From CAXBBB01 sp963841855 (GTDB lineage: Bacteria; Bacteroidota; Rhodothermia; Rhodothermales; BA12), in NCBI GenBank assembly GCA_963841855.1, contig CAWJEJ010000003.1, positions 434,001 to 498,000 of the forward strand: DNA of 64,000 nucleotides, given 5' to 3'. The position numbers were made by a program, and so were the translations under genes. Each line of letters starts with the position of its first letter. The first letter of the stretch is position 1. The notes below the pieces were generated by a model. The model searched no databases and was not told where the DNA came from. It saw only the letters and a list, made by a program, of their open reading frames with translations. Below, one piece after another: positions 17,978-25,196 of this stretch.

Positions 17978-20437
17978 ATGAAAATCACCGAGTTGGAGGC
18001 GAAGACCGTCGCCGAACTGCGCAGCATGGCCAAAGAATTGGACCTCCAAGGTACCAGCGGCTTGAAGAAACAAGACCTCGTCTACGCCCTCCTCGAAGCC
18101 CAGGCCGAGCGCGAGGCAGAAGGCAACAAGCGCGGATCGAGTCGCAGCAGCGGACGCGGCCAGTCGGGCGGACGCAAACCTGCAACGCGGCGACGCAAGA
18201 AGTCAGACGACGACGCGCAGGGCGACGACAACAGCAGCTCGAAGGACGCCCCGAACGACTCCAGGTCCAACGACGCGCCCGCCAAGCCGTCGCGCCGCCG
18301 CGCAGCACCGCGCAAGGCGACGCCCAGCGATGCGACGCCGTCGGAGGGTTCTACCGACGGACGAGGCGCCAAATCAGACGACGCTTCGGCCGAAGCGCCC
18401 AAGCGCCAGCGCCGAGGACGCTTTGTCAAGATCGACCTGCGCGCCGAAGCGGCAGCGTCTGACGACGACACCTCTGGCAGCGGCAGCGACTCCTCGCGCA
18501 GCAAAGGCGACGAATCCAAGGCCAGCGACGGCTCGAAGCAGGACGACAGCACCGACCGCTCCTCGCGCAGCCGAAGCCGCTCGCGCGGAAAAGACGATGG
18601 GGACGATGACGCCGCCGATTCCAGCGATGACAGCAACCGCTCCTCACGGGGACGCCAGTCGAGCAAGAGCGACGACTCGTCGAGCAGCCGCCGCTCGCCC
18701 CGCAGCAGCCGCTCGCTGAGCAAGGACGATGGAGGCGACGACTCCAAGTCAAACGACAACAGCAGCAACGACCGCTCGAATCTAAGCACTCGCGGTTCCA
18801 GTAAGAGCCACGACCAAAACTCTGACGATTCGAACGACGGCAACAACCGCAGCCGCTCAAACCGCAGCGATGATTCGAAAGATCAGAACCGCGACGATGG
18901 TTCGGATGGCAACAACAGCCGCTCGAGCCGCCGCAAGAAGCGCAAGAGCCGCAACCGCAACGACCGCAACGACTCGAACGATCGAGGCAACAGCAACGAT
19001 CGCAACAGCGACAGTTCCAAAGACCGCCGCCAGTCCGATCCCAACCGACAGCCGTCGCAGCAGGACCGTCAGCGTGCCAAAGCCGAAGACCGTCGCCGCC
19101 TCGACGCGCTGCGCGAAGTCGTGAGCGAGCAGAGCGGGTTTCACTTCGACAAAGGCGACCTGCCGCCCGAAGCGTTCGCCGCGATGGAGGAAGCGACCGA
19201 CGAGCGTTTGGACCCGTCCAAGTTGACCGACGCCCAGCGCGCCCGCTTCGAAGCCGAGCGCCAGGCCGCCTTGGCCGATGCGCCCGACTACGTCAAGGCC
19301 TACCAGCCGACGGCCGGCCTTCCGCCCGCGCTCCTCGAACGTACCGGCGTGCTCGAACTGCTGCCCGAGGGCTACGGCTTTATGCGTTCGCACGAGTACA
19401 ACTACCTGCCCTCGCCCGACGACATCTTCGTCAGCCCGCAGGTCATCAAAGACCACGCGCTCAAGTTCGGCGACACGATCGAAGGCAAGGTGCGTCCGCC
19501 GCGCGAGCGCGAGCGCTTCTTCAGCCTGTCCGAAGTGGTGACGCTCAACGGCACGCCCATCGCCGAAGTCGGCGAGCGCAAGCAGTTCGAGTACCTGACG
19601 CCGCTCTATCCTCAGGAGCAGCTGAAGCTCGAAACCGAGGACAAAGAGTACGCGACGCGCATCCTCGACCTGTTCTCGCCCATCGGCAAAGGCCAGCGCG
19701 GACTGATCGTGGCGCAGCCCAAGACGGGCAAAACCGTGCTGCTGCAGAAGATCGCCAACGCCGTCACGCAGAACCATCCCGAAGCCCACCTGATGGTCTT
19801 GCTCGTCGACGAGCGGCCCGAAGAGGTGACGGACATGCAGCGCAACGTACGCGGCGAGGTCGTCGCGTCGACGTTCGATCAGGAGCCCGAGCGCCACGTG
19901 ATCGTCGCCAACATGGTGCTCGAAAAGGCCAAGCGATTGGTCGAAGCCGGGCGCGACGTCGTCATCCTGCTCGACTCGATCACGAGGCTCGCGCGCGCCC
20001 ACAACACGACGGCTCCGGATAAGGGTCGGACGATGTCGGGCGGACTCGAAGCAGGCGCCCTGCGCGGACCCAAGCGGTTCTTCGGGGCGGCCCGCAACGT
20101 CGAAGAGGGCGGGAGCTTGACCATCATCGGTACGGCTCTGATCGAGACCGGCAGCAAGATGGACGAGGTCATCTTCGAGGAGTTCAAAGGCACGGGCAAC
20201 ATGGAGTTGGTGCTCGACCGCGAACTCGCCGACCGCCGCCTCTTCCCCTCGATGCACCTGGTCAAGAGTGGCACGCGCCGCGAAGAACTGCTCATCCCTG
20301 AAGCTGCATTGCAGCGCGTCTGGGTGCTGCGCAAAGTCCTCAGCGAGATGGAGCCTGCCCGAGCCATGACGTTCCTGCTCGACAAGATGCGCGGTACGCG
20401 CGGCAACGAGGAATTCCTCGTCGTCATGAACGGCTAG
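17978..20437 (+). CDS. rho: Transcription termination factor Rho with large N-terminal insertion
   Basis: ATP-dependent RNA helicase that ends untranslated transcripts. Residues 1-45 are the Rho N-terminal helical domain (MKITELEAKTVAELRSMAKE). Residues ~48-367 are a disordered stretch almost entirely of Ser, Asp, Arg, Asn, Lys and Gly. Then come the RNA-binding domain (EGYGFMRSHEYNYLPSPDD), Walker A AQPKTGKT (~residue 580) and LLVDERPEEVTDMQRNVRGE. The total of 819 aa is about double E. coli Rho; insertions of this sort are known in Bacteroidota and Actinobacteria. The start at 17978 follows a 248-base leader, long enough for autoregulation. A strong hairpin follows at 20460-20497. Confidence 0.97.
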   Translation: MKITELEAKTVAELRSMAKELDLQGTSGLKKQDLVYALLEAQAEREAEGNKRGSSRSSGRGQSGGRKPATRRRKKSDDDAQGDDNSSSKDAPNDSRSNDAPAKPSRRRAAPRKATPSDATPSEGSTDGRGAKSDDASAEAPKRQRRGRFVKIDLRAEAAASDDDTSGSGSDSSRSKGDESKASDGSKQDDSTDRSSRSRSRSRGKDDGDDDAADSSDDSNRSSRGRQSSKSDDSSSSRRSPRSSRSLSKDDGGDDSKSNDNSSNDRSNLSTRGSSKSHDQNSDDSNDGNNRSRSNRSDDSKDQNRDDGSDGNNSRSSRRKKRKSRNRNDRNDSNDRGNSNDRNSDSSKDRRQSDPNRQPSQQDRQRAKAEDRRRLDALREVVSEQSGFHFDKGDLPPEAFAAMEEATDERLDPSKLTDAQRARFEAERQAALADAPDYVKAYQPTAGLPPALLERTGVLELLPEGYGFMRSHEYNYLPSPDDIFVSPQVIKDHALKFGDTIEGKVRPPRERERFFSLSEVVTLNGTPIAEVGERKQFEYLTPLYPQEQLKLETEDKEYATRILDLFSPIGKGQRGLIVAQPKTGKTVLLQKIANAVTQNHPEAHLMVLLVDERPEEVTDMQRNVRGEVVASTFDQEPERHVIVANMVLEKAKRLVEAGRDVVILLDSITRLARAHNTTAPDKGRTMSGGLEAGALRGPKRFFGAARNVEEGGSLTIIGTALIETGSKMDEVIFEEFKGTGNMELVLDRELADRRLFPSMHLVKSGTRREELLIPEAALQRVWVLRKVLSEMEPARAMTFLLDKMRGTRGNEEFLVVMNG

Positions 20438-20459
20438 GCGCGCCTCACTCAGTCACCAC

Positions 20460-20497
20460 CGCGACGGCAGACGGACTTCGGTTCGTCTGCCGTCGCG
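20460..20497 (+). terminator. UUCG-capped hairpin after rho
   Basis: GCGACGGCAGACG (20461-20473) pairs with CGTCTGCCGTCGC (20484-20496); the stem continues inward through a G-U pair to a C(TTCG)G tetraloop. The U-run is weak (CGTTTGGG). It lies 23 bases after the rho stop and probably ends that transcript. Confidence 0.7.
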
Positions 20498-20624
20498 CGT
20501 TTGGGCGATTTCCAAGCGGTGCGTCGCGTCCTCGGTGCTTGCACTGTGGGCACCTATCGAGCGCACTGGTGTATTACCAAATCATTATCAAAGCCGATGC
20601 TGCATCGATAGACTACCTCTCGTG

Positions 20625-21203
20625 ATGAAAGCGCTCCTCTTCTGTCTCGCGCTCGCCTTGAGTGGCTGCGCTTCGACCGTTTCTCAGCCGTCCGATCTGG
20701 ACCTGCTGCTTGTCCCGGACGCTGTCGCCGCGCAGTTGACGCCGCCGCCGCTCGACTACGTTCGGTTGGAGCGCGCGCTTCTCGCTCACGTCAACGCCGT
20801 CCGCGCATCTCACAGCCGAGCGCCGCTGACCGAAGTGTCGCGGTTGACCGACGCCGCGCGGGCGCATAGCGAGCAGATGTCGACGGGACGCTTTTTCGCG
20901 CACGACCACGCCGGACAGGACGCCGGACGCCGAGCCGGTCTCGACGAGCGCGGGTTGGGCGAGAATCTCTATCTCGCCCACCGATTCAGCAGCTACGAGC
21001 GCTACGAGCAAAAAGGTGCCGTCCATTACGTCTTCGACTGGCGCAGCGAGGAGGAAATCGCACAGCACGCCGTTGCGATGTGGATGGAGAGCCCGACCCA
21101 CCGCGCTAATCTGCTCAGTCCAGTTTATGGCGGACAGGCCATCGGCGTGGCGACAGGCGATGGTGCAACGGTTTTCATTACGCAGAGCCTGGCGCCTCGC
21201 TAG
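20625..21203 (+). CDS. CAP-domain lipoprotein
   Basis: 192 aa. The ATG at 20625 gives a lipoprotein signal (MKALLFCLALALSGCAS, lipobox LSGC). The mature part is a CAP/SCP domain: ALLAHVNAVRASHSRAPL, ARAHSEQMSTGRFFAHDHAG, GLGENLYLAHRF and MWMESPTHRANLLSP contain the expected His/Glu cavity residues and the terminal W-x2-S-x2-H-R-x-N signature. Bacterial CAP proteins are exported and of uncertain role. It is a single gene, divergent in context from aroK. Confidence 0.9.
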   Translation: MKALLFCLALALSGCASTVSQPSDLDLLLVPDAVAAQLTPPPLDYVRLERALLAHVNAVRASHSRAPLTEVSRLTDAARAHSEQMSTGRFFAHDHAGQDAGRRAGLDERGLGENLYLAHRFSSYERYEQKGAVHYVFDWRSEEEIAQHAVAMWMESPTHRANLLSPVYGGQAIGVATGDGATVFITQSLAPR

Positions 21204-21318
21204 TCTGCGTTGATAGCTAGTGAGGATGAGTGGCAGCGCGTGTCCCTGTGCGGCCGGTGACATGCTTACCGCGCTGGCGGAGTGAGACGTGCGCGCGTAC
21301 CGAGCAGTGCGGCTTAGG

Positions 21319-21864
21319 CTAGCGGAGCCGTTTGCGAAGAGCGCCGACGAGCCGGTCGACGGCCTGGCCGATGGGCACGTCGCCCACGTTCACGGTCACG
21401 TGCGCGCGGCCATAGTGCGGCTCGCGATCGGCGACCAAAGCGCGGACTTTCTGGCGCAGCGCATCGTCCGGCAGGCGGCTTCCGTCTGGGCCGAAGAGGA
21501 GTGGGCGAGGCGTCGGCGAGTGGAGCAGGCGTTCGGCCAGAAGCGAGGTGGGCAGGCGCAGGTAGACGACCAACCCGTGCTGGAGCAGCCACCGCGCATT
21601 GTCCGGCTGCACGAACGCACCACCGCCGAGCGCGACGACTGAGCCTTGTCTTGCCACGTGGCGGAGCGCGTCGGCCTCATGCGCGCGGAATCCGGCCTCG
21701 CCTTCGCTGGCAAACAGGTCCGATATGGAACGTCCAGCGCGCGCCGCGATCTCCTCGTCGAGGTCGTAGAACGAGCGCCCCATCACGTTGGCCGCGATCG
21801 GCCCGAGCGTGCTTTTGCCGCAGCCCATGAAGCCGGTGAGATAGATCGTGCGTGCGTCGGACAT
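21319..21864 (-). CDS. aroK: Shikimate kinase
   Basis: Phosphorylates shikimate at the 3-hydroxyl in the chorismate pathway. Walker A GFMGCGKSTLG, the shikimate-binding DLDEEI, the ALGGGAF loop and the lid (RPLLFGPDG) are present. Length is 181 aa. The start at 21864 (MSDARTIYLTGFMG) is chosen over an upstream in-frame codon because it gives the usual N terminus. It stands 31 bases downstream of the next minus-strand gene, so the two may be co-transcribed. Confidence 0.95.
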   Translation of the reverse strand: MSDARTIYLTGFMGCGKSTLGPIAANVMGRSFYDLDEEIAARAGRSISDLFASEGEAGFRAHEADALRHVARQGSVVALGGGAFVQPDNARWLLQHGLVVYLRLPTSLLAERLLHSPTPRPLLFGPDGSRLPDDALRQKVRALVADREPHYGRAHVTVNVGDVPIGQAVDRLVGALRKRLR

Positions 21865-21895
21865 GCCGCGTGCAACGCGCCAGCCGCCGAAACGC

Positions 21896-22378
21896 TCATC
21901 GCCTCGTCCGCACCCCACGCGCCGCCAGTCCGATCACGCCGACGACGCCCGAGATCACGCACGCGTCGTGCAGCACGTCGACCGGCACTACTTGGAGGAG
22001 CGCGTTCGCATCTCCGAACGGCCACAGCGGCGACATGTCGCGGTGCATAACGCAGTCGAGCGCGACGTGTGACAGCGTTCCGACGAACGCGCCGACGGCC
22101 GAAGCCGACCACGTGATCGCGCGCGCTTTGGGTGCCACCAGCCGCAGCACGAAGTTGGAGATCGGCCTTCCGATCAGTGTGGCAGAGGCGCCGATGACGA
22201 GCGCGCCCCCAACCGAGTGCGAAGGCCCGTGCAGCAGGTCGGTGCCGACGACCATCCGGATGCCCGGCTCCAGGTCGATCAGCACTTGGGATCCGGCGAA
22301 GACGAGAAAGCTGAATCGCCGACCGAGCGCCGCCTTGAACAGCGCGCCCGGTCCCAGGTGAAACGGCGTGAACGGCAT
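21896..22378 (-). CDS. Small integral membrane protein, hydrolase-like (DUF457/YdjM type)
   Basis: 160 aa, with three to four hydrophobic helices. It begins MPFTPFHLGPGALFKA and contains HGPSHSVGGALVIG and LSHVALDCVMHRDMSP, the His/Asp-rich pattern of the membrane-bound metal-dependent hydrolase group (DUF457/DUF4184-like). The activity is unproven for most members. It begins three bases after the stop of the repeat protein at 22382 and continues towards aroK, all minus strand. Confidence 0.7.
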   Translation of the reverse strand: MPFTPFHLGPGALFKAALGRRFSFLVFAGSQVLIDLEPGIRMVVGTDLLHGPSHSVGGALVIGASATLIGRPISNFVLRLVAPKARAITWSASAVGAFVGTLSHVALDCVMHRDMSPLWPFGDANALLQVVPVDVLHDACVISGVVGVIGLAARGVRTRR

Positions 22379-22381
22379 GCG

Positions 22382-23566
22382 CTACCGGCCCTTGTTGAAG
22401 ATCGGTAGGACCGTCGCCAGGCCGCCGCTGCGCGCGATGTTGATCAGGCCGATCTGGACGCCCCGCAGGTTGCGCGCGTAGTTGACCAGTCCGATCGACC
22501 AGCCGGTTTGCGTGCCCTTGACATAAGTGACGGGCGCGACGGCGAGTCCGCTCAGCCTGCCTCCCTCGCTCGTTCGGCGCATGGTCTCGTTACCTGCGCC
22601 ATCAAGTATCGACTGATAGCTGTTCTCGTCAGGCACGTAGACGACGCCTAGACTCACTGCCATGCCCCGCAGGTCGGGCGCGATGGCCGCCAGTCCGCCC
22701 AGCGTGAAGCCCCTCATCTCGCCGCCCGTGATAGTACCCAATCCGCCGATCGACGCGCCCCACGCCAGATCCTCGCCCACGACGACTCCGCCACCGCCGA
22801 TGCTCAGCCCGCGCACATCTTCGCCGATGACGGCGCCCAGTCCGCCGATACTCAGTCCCGTTTGGTTTTCGCCGATGACCGCGCCCAAGCCGCCGATGAA
22901 GATGCCCGCGCCGTCCGATCCTGCGACCGCGCCCAGTCCTCCTATGAACAGTCCATTGGCATCCTCGCCCGCGACGACGCCCAGCCCGCCCACACCGACG
23001 CCTTCGAACTCTGATCCTGCGATGACGCCTAGCAGGCTCATGAAGCCGCCGAGAACGTCCTCGCCTCCCACGACGGCCAATCCGCCGAAGCCGAGTCCGG
23101 TCACACTCTCACCTCCAACCAGCGCCAGCCCGGCCACGCCGATCCCCGTAAACGACTGCCCGGCGACGACGGCGAGGCCGCCCGCACTGACGCCCGAAAG
23201 CGAGCCGCCCGCAACTGTGGCCAGTCCGCCCAGGCTCGCGCCTCTGATGTCTTCGTTGGCGACGACCGCCAAGCCGCCGCCTGCCAGCCCGTTGATGTCC
23301 TTGCGAGACACGACGCTGAATATGCCCAAGCCCATGCCGCTCAGATCGCCCATCGACGCGATCGGCAAGCCCAGCGCCAATCCGCGCACCTGGCCCAGCG
23401 GCACGTCGACGTCGGCGACGCCGTCCCAGTCGTAGCGCCAGAGCGTGACGCTCAGGCCGTTGACGCGGTCCAGGTTCTTGTCGTTGAATCCGACGTAGAC
23501 CGGGCTTTGCGCTAATGCGGGTGCGGCCGCGAACAGGAAGGACAGGAGGGCGAGAAGGCGAGACAT
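22382..23566 (-). CDS. Secreted surface protein with 16-residue glycine-rich repeats (LA_2272-like)
   Basis: 394 aa with a signal peptide (LLALLSFLFAAAPALAQ). Residues ~100-310 are about 13 copies of a 16-residue unit of the form GLAVVAGEDxxGxxxG, which show as a 48-base period in the DNA. The ends, PVYVGFNDKNLDRVNGLS and GVQIGLINIARSGG with VLPIFN, match the LA_2272 family of surface repeat proteins. The repeat should fold as a beta-solenoid. Location is probably outer membrane or surface. Confidence 0.8.
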   Translation of the reverse strand: MSRLLALLSFLFAAAPALAQSPVYVGFNDKNLDRVNGLSVTLWRYDWDGVADVDVPLGQVRGLALGLPIASMGDLSGMGLGIFSVVSRKDINGLAGGGLAVVANEDIRGASLGGLATVAGGSLSGVSAGGLAVVAGQSFTGIGVAGLALVGGESVTGLGFGGLAVVGGEDVLGGFMSLLGVIAGSEFEGVGVGGLGVVAGEDANGLFIGGLGAVAGSDGAGIFIGGLGAVIGENQTGLSIGGLGAVIGEDVRGLSIGGGGVVVGEDLAWGASIGGLGTITGGEMRGFTLGGLAAIAPDLRGMAVSLGVVYVPDENSYQSILDGAGNETMRRTSEGGRLSGLAVAPVTYVKGTQTGWSIGLVNYARNLRGVQIGLINIARSGGLATVLPIFNKGR

Positions 23567-23638
23567 GGCATTAGGAGTTGGAAAGAATCGGGAGTGCCGA
23601 CGTACGACGCGCTTCGCCTCGTGTTACGCTCCCGCCCC

Positions 23639-24193
23639 ATGCGCTTCGCCCCGCTCGTCTTCCTTCTCGTCGTCGCGTGTTCGTCGTCACGACCCGAGCC
23701 CGCCGCTTCCTCCTCGTCGGCGACCTCCTCGCTGGCGCCCGGCGTCACCGATGCCTTTCTGCGCGCCGCCGTCGGACCGGACCGAGACGTCATCGCGCAC
23801 CGAGACGTGCTGCGCCTGCTCGGAAAGCCCCGGCGCACCACCGTTGAGACGCAGCCCAACCGCCACGTCGAAGGTGCAACCGACACGCTGACGACGTTTA
23901 TCTATCCGGGTCTGGCGGTGACGGTTTTCTCGGGCAGCGCGTCCCCAAACCGGTTTATGACCGACGTGCACATTTCGTCGCCCGCCATCCAAACGCCCAG
24001 CGGAGTCCAAGTCGGTCAGCGGATGGACGACGTCTATAGGCGACTGGGCGACCCCAGCTTCGAGTACGACGATGGATCGCTCGGCTACGACCTGTCGGAG
24101 ATGGACGACGCGACGGCGCCCCAGTTGGTCGTCATCCCGGACGCGACGGGCGAGCGCGTTGCCGCAATTCGGTACGCGATGTTCTTCGACTGA
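23639..24193 (+). CDS. Predicted lipoprotein
   Basis: 184 aa. The ATG at 23639 gives a lipoprotein signal MRFAPLVFLLVVACSSS. After a Ser/Ala-rich linker, the folded part (VLRLLGKPRRTTVET, GVQVGQRMDDVYRRLGDPS) resembles SmpA/BamE-like small lipoproteins, which share the pattern G-x-S-x2-D-V-x2-x-L-G-x-P. The resemblance is weak and I would not name it. Its stop codon coincides with the left end of a short inverted-repeat element. Confidence 0.7.
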   Translation: MRFAPLVFLLVVACSSSRPEPAASSSSATSSLAPGVTDAFLRAAVGPDRDVIAHRDVLRLLGKPRRTTVETQPNRHVEGATDTLTTFIYPGLAVTVFSGSASPNRFMTDVHISSPAIQTPSGVQVGQRMDDVYRRLGDPSFEYDDGSLGYDLSEMDDATAPQLVVIPDATGERVAAIRYAMFFD

Positions 24194-24418
24194 GAGACTG
24201 TTTGGTGAAGGTAGCGGAAGGTGAGAGCGAGTTCGGGAAGCGGCTCGCAAGGCGCGCGAAGCAGACAGTACTGCGTGACCTACGGTTGCGCCAGCTATGG
24301 CGATGCAGCGTAACCCCAAAGGGGACCGCACAGCGAACGCCGCGAGGCGCTTTCCGGGCCGTTCACTACGTGGTCCCTTCGGGTTCGCAGCCCTGCGGCC
24401 TTTCGCCAAACAGTCTCT
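24193..24418. mobile_element. MITE-like element with 17-bp terminal inverted repeats
   Basis: AGAGACTGTTTGGTGAA at 24193-24209 is matched by its complement at 24402-24418 with one mismatch. The 226 bases between contain no gene. The left end overlaps the last base of the lipoprotein stop codon; the right end lies 12 bases from the Uma2 stop. The core near 24293-24312 (GCTATGGCGATGCAGCG) resembles the core of a second element at 53532-53695. No transposase is encoded. Confidence 0.6.
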
Positions 24419-24429
24419 GACCCACCCAA

Positions 24430-25041
24430 TCAGTCGCCGATTCCACGAAACAGCCAGGCGAGATCCAGCGGCGGCAATTTGGGCAGCGCTTGAGGAACGA
24501 GCGGACGAGTATCGCCCACGTCGAAGCGCTCGATGCGCGCGTAGTCTCCGTCGCGTGGCGAACGAGCCACCTCGACGTACCGGCTCTTGGGTGCGACGAT
24601 CCACATTTCCTGGATACCCGCCGCCGCGTAACTCGGGCGCTTCAAGTCTCGATCAGTGTTCAGCGTCGACACCGACACCTCGATCAGCAGCAGCACGTCG
24701 GACGCATCGGCGACGGCGATTTCGTCGTCATAGTCGGGGCGGAGCAGCGTGACGTCCGGTTCGGGTTCGGAGCGGTCGTTGAGGCGCACCGGACCTTGCA
24801 CGCTGACTTGGGCCAGATCGCCGTCTTCTCGGTAGACGTGCCGCGCGAAAAAGCCGTTCAGGCGGTTAGTGACGACGAAGTGAGGACCGGCGACGGGAGA
24901 CATAGACAAGAGGTGACCGTCGAGCAGTTCGACGCGCTCGTCAGGGCGAAAAATGCCTGCCTCGGCCATCGCGTGGTACTCGTCGACGGTAATCGGACGC
25001 GTCGCCGAGGCGAGAAGAGCAGTGGTCTGGAGAGGCGGCAT
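24430..25041 (-). CDS. Uma2 family endonuclease-fold protein
   Basis: 203 aa from the ATG at 25041 (MPPLQTTALLASATRPITV); an in-frame upstream start would add 17 residues. Core motifs PEPDVTLLRPDYDD, LLLIEVSVSTLNTDR and LKRPSYAAAGIQEMWIV preserve the Asp, Glu and Lys of the nuclease fold. It is the third Uma2 protein in the window, on the opposite strand to the others, divergent from uvrB with 155 bases between starts and next to a MITE-like element. Confidence 0.88.
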   Translation of the reverse strand: MPPLQTTALLASATRPITVDEYHAMAEAGIFRPDERVELLDGHLLSMSPVAGPHFVVTNRLNGFFARHVYREDGDLAQVSVQGPVRLNDRSEPEPDVTLLRPDYDDEIAVADASDVLLLIEVSVSTLNTDRDLKRPSYAAAGIQEMWIVAPKSRYVEVARSPRDGDYARIERFDVGDTRPLVPQALPKLPPLDLAWLFRGIGD

Positions 25042-25196
25042 GGCGTGCGGGAGACTTGCCGATTGCACGGACGGCACCGCGCGCGGGTTCACGCAGACGA
25101 TACGTCCGATCTGCCACCGACCCGCGACATAACGCTGGCACCCGCGTAGTCTATGCTGCCCCGCTTGCCCACCGACGACGACACCCGCGCCCCGCT

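Noticed and set aside
18857..20257. 466-codon minus-strand frame across the rho catalytic region
   Set aside because: Antisense shadow of rho, whose Walker motifs and RNA-binding domain are unmistakable.
22600..23300. 48-bp periodicity resembling a CRISPR or tandem-repeat array
   Set aside because: The period is a multiple of three and encodes 16-residue protein repeats with variable third positions; there are no unique spacers.
25056..25196. In-frame N-terminal extension of UvrB by 47 residues
   Set aside because: The extension is Arg/Pro-rich, unlike UvrB N termini, whereas the ATG at 25197 begins the conserved sequence at the usual place.
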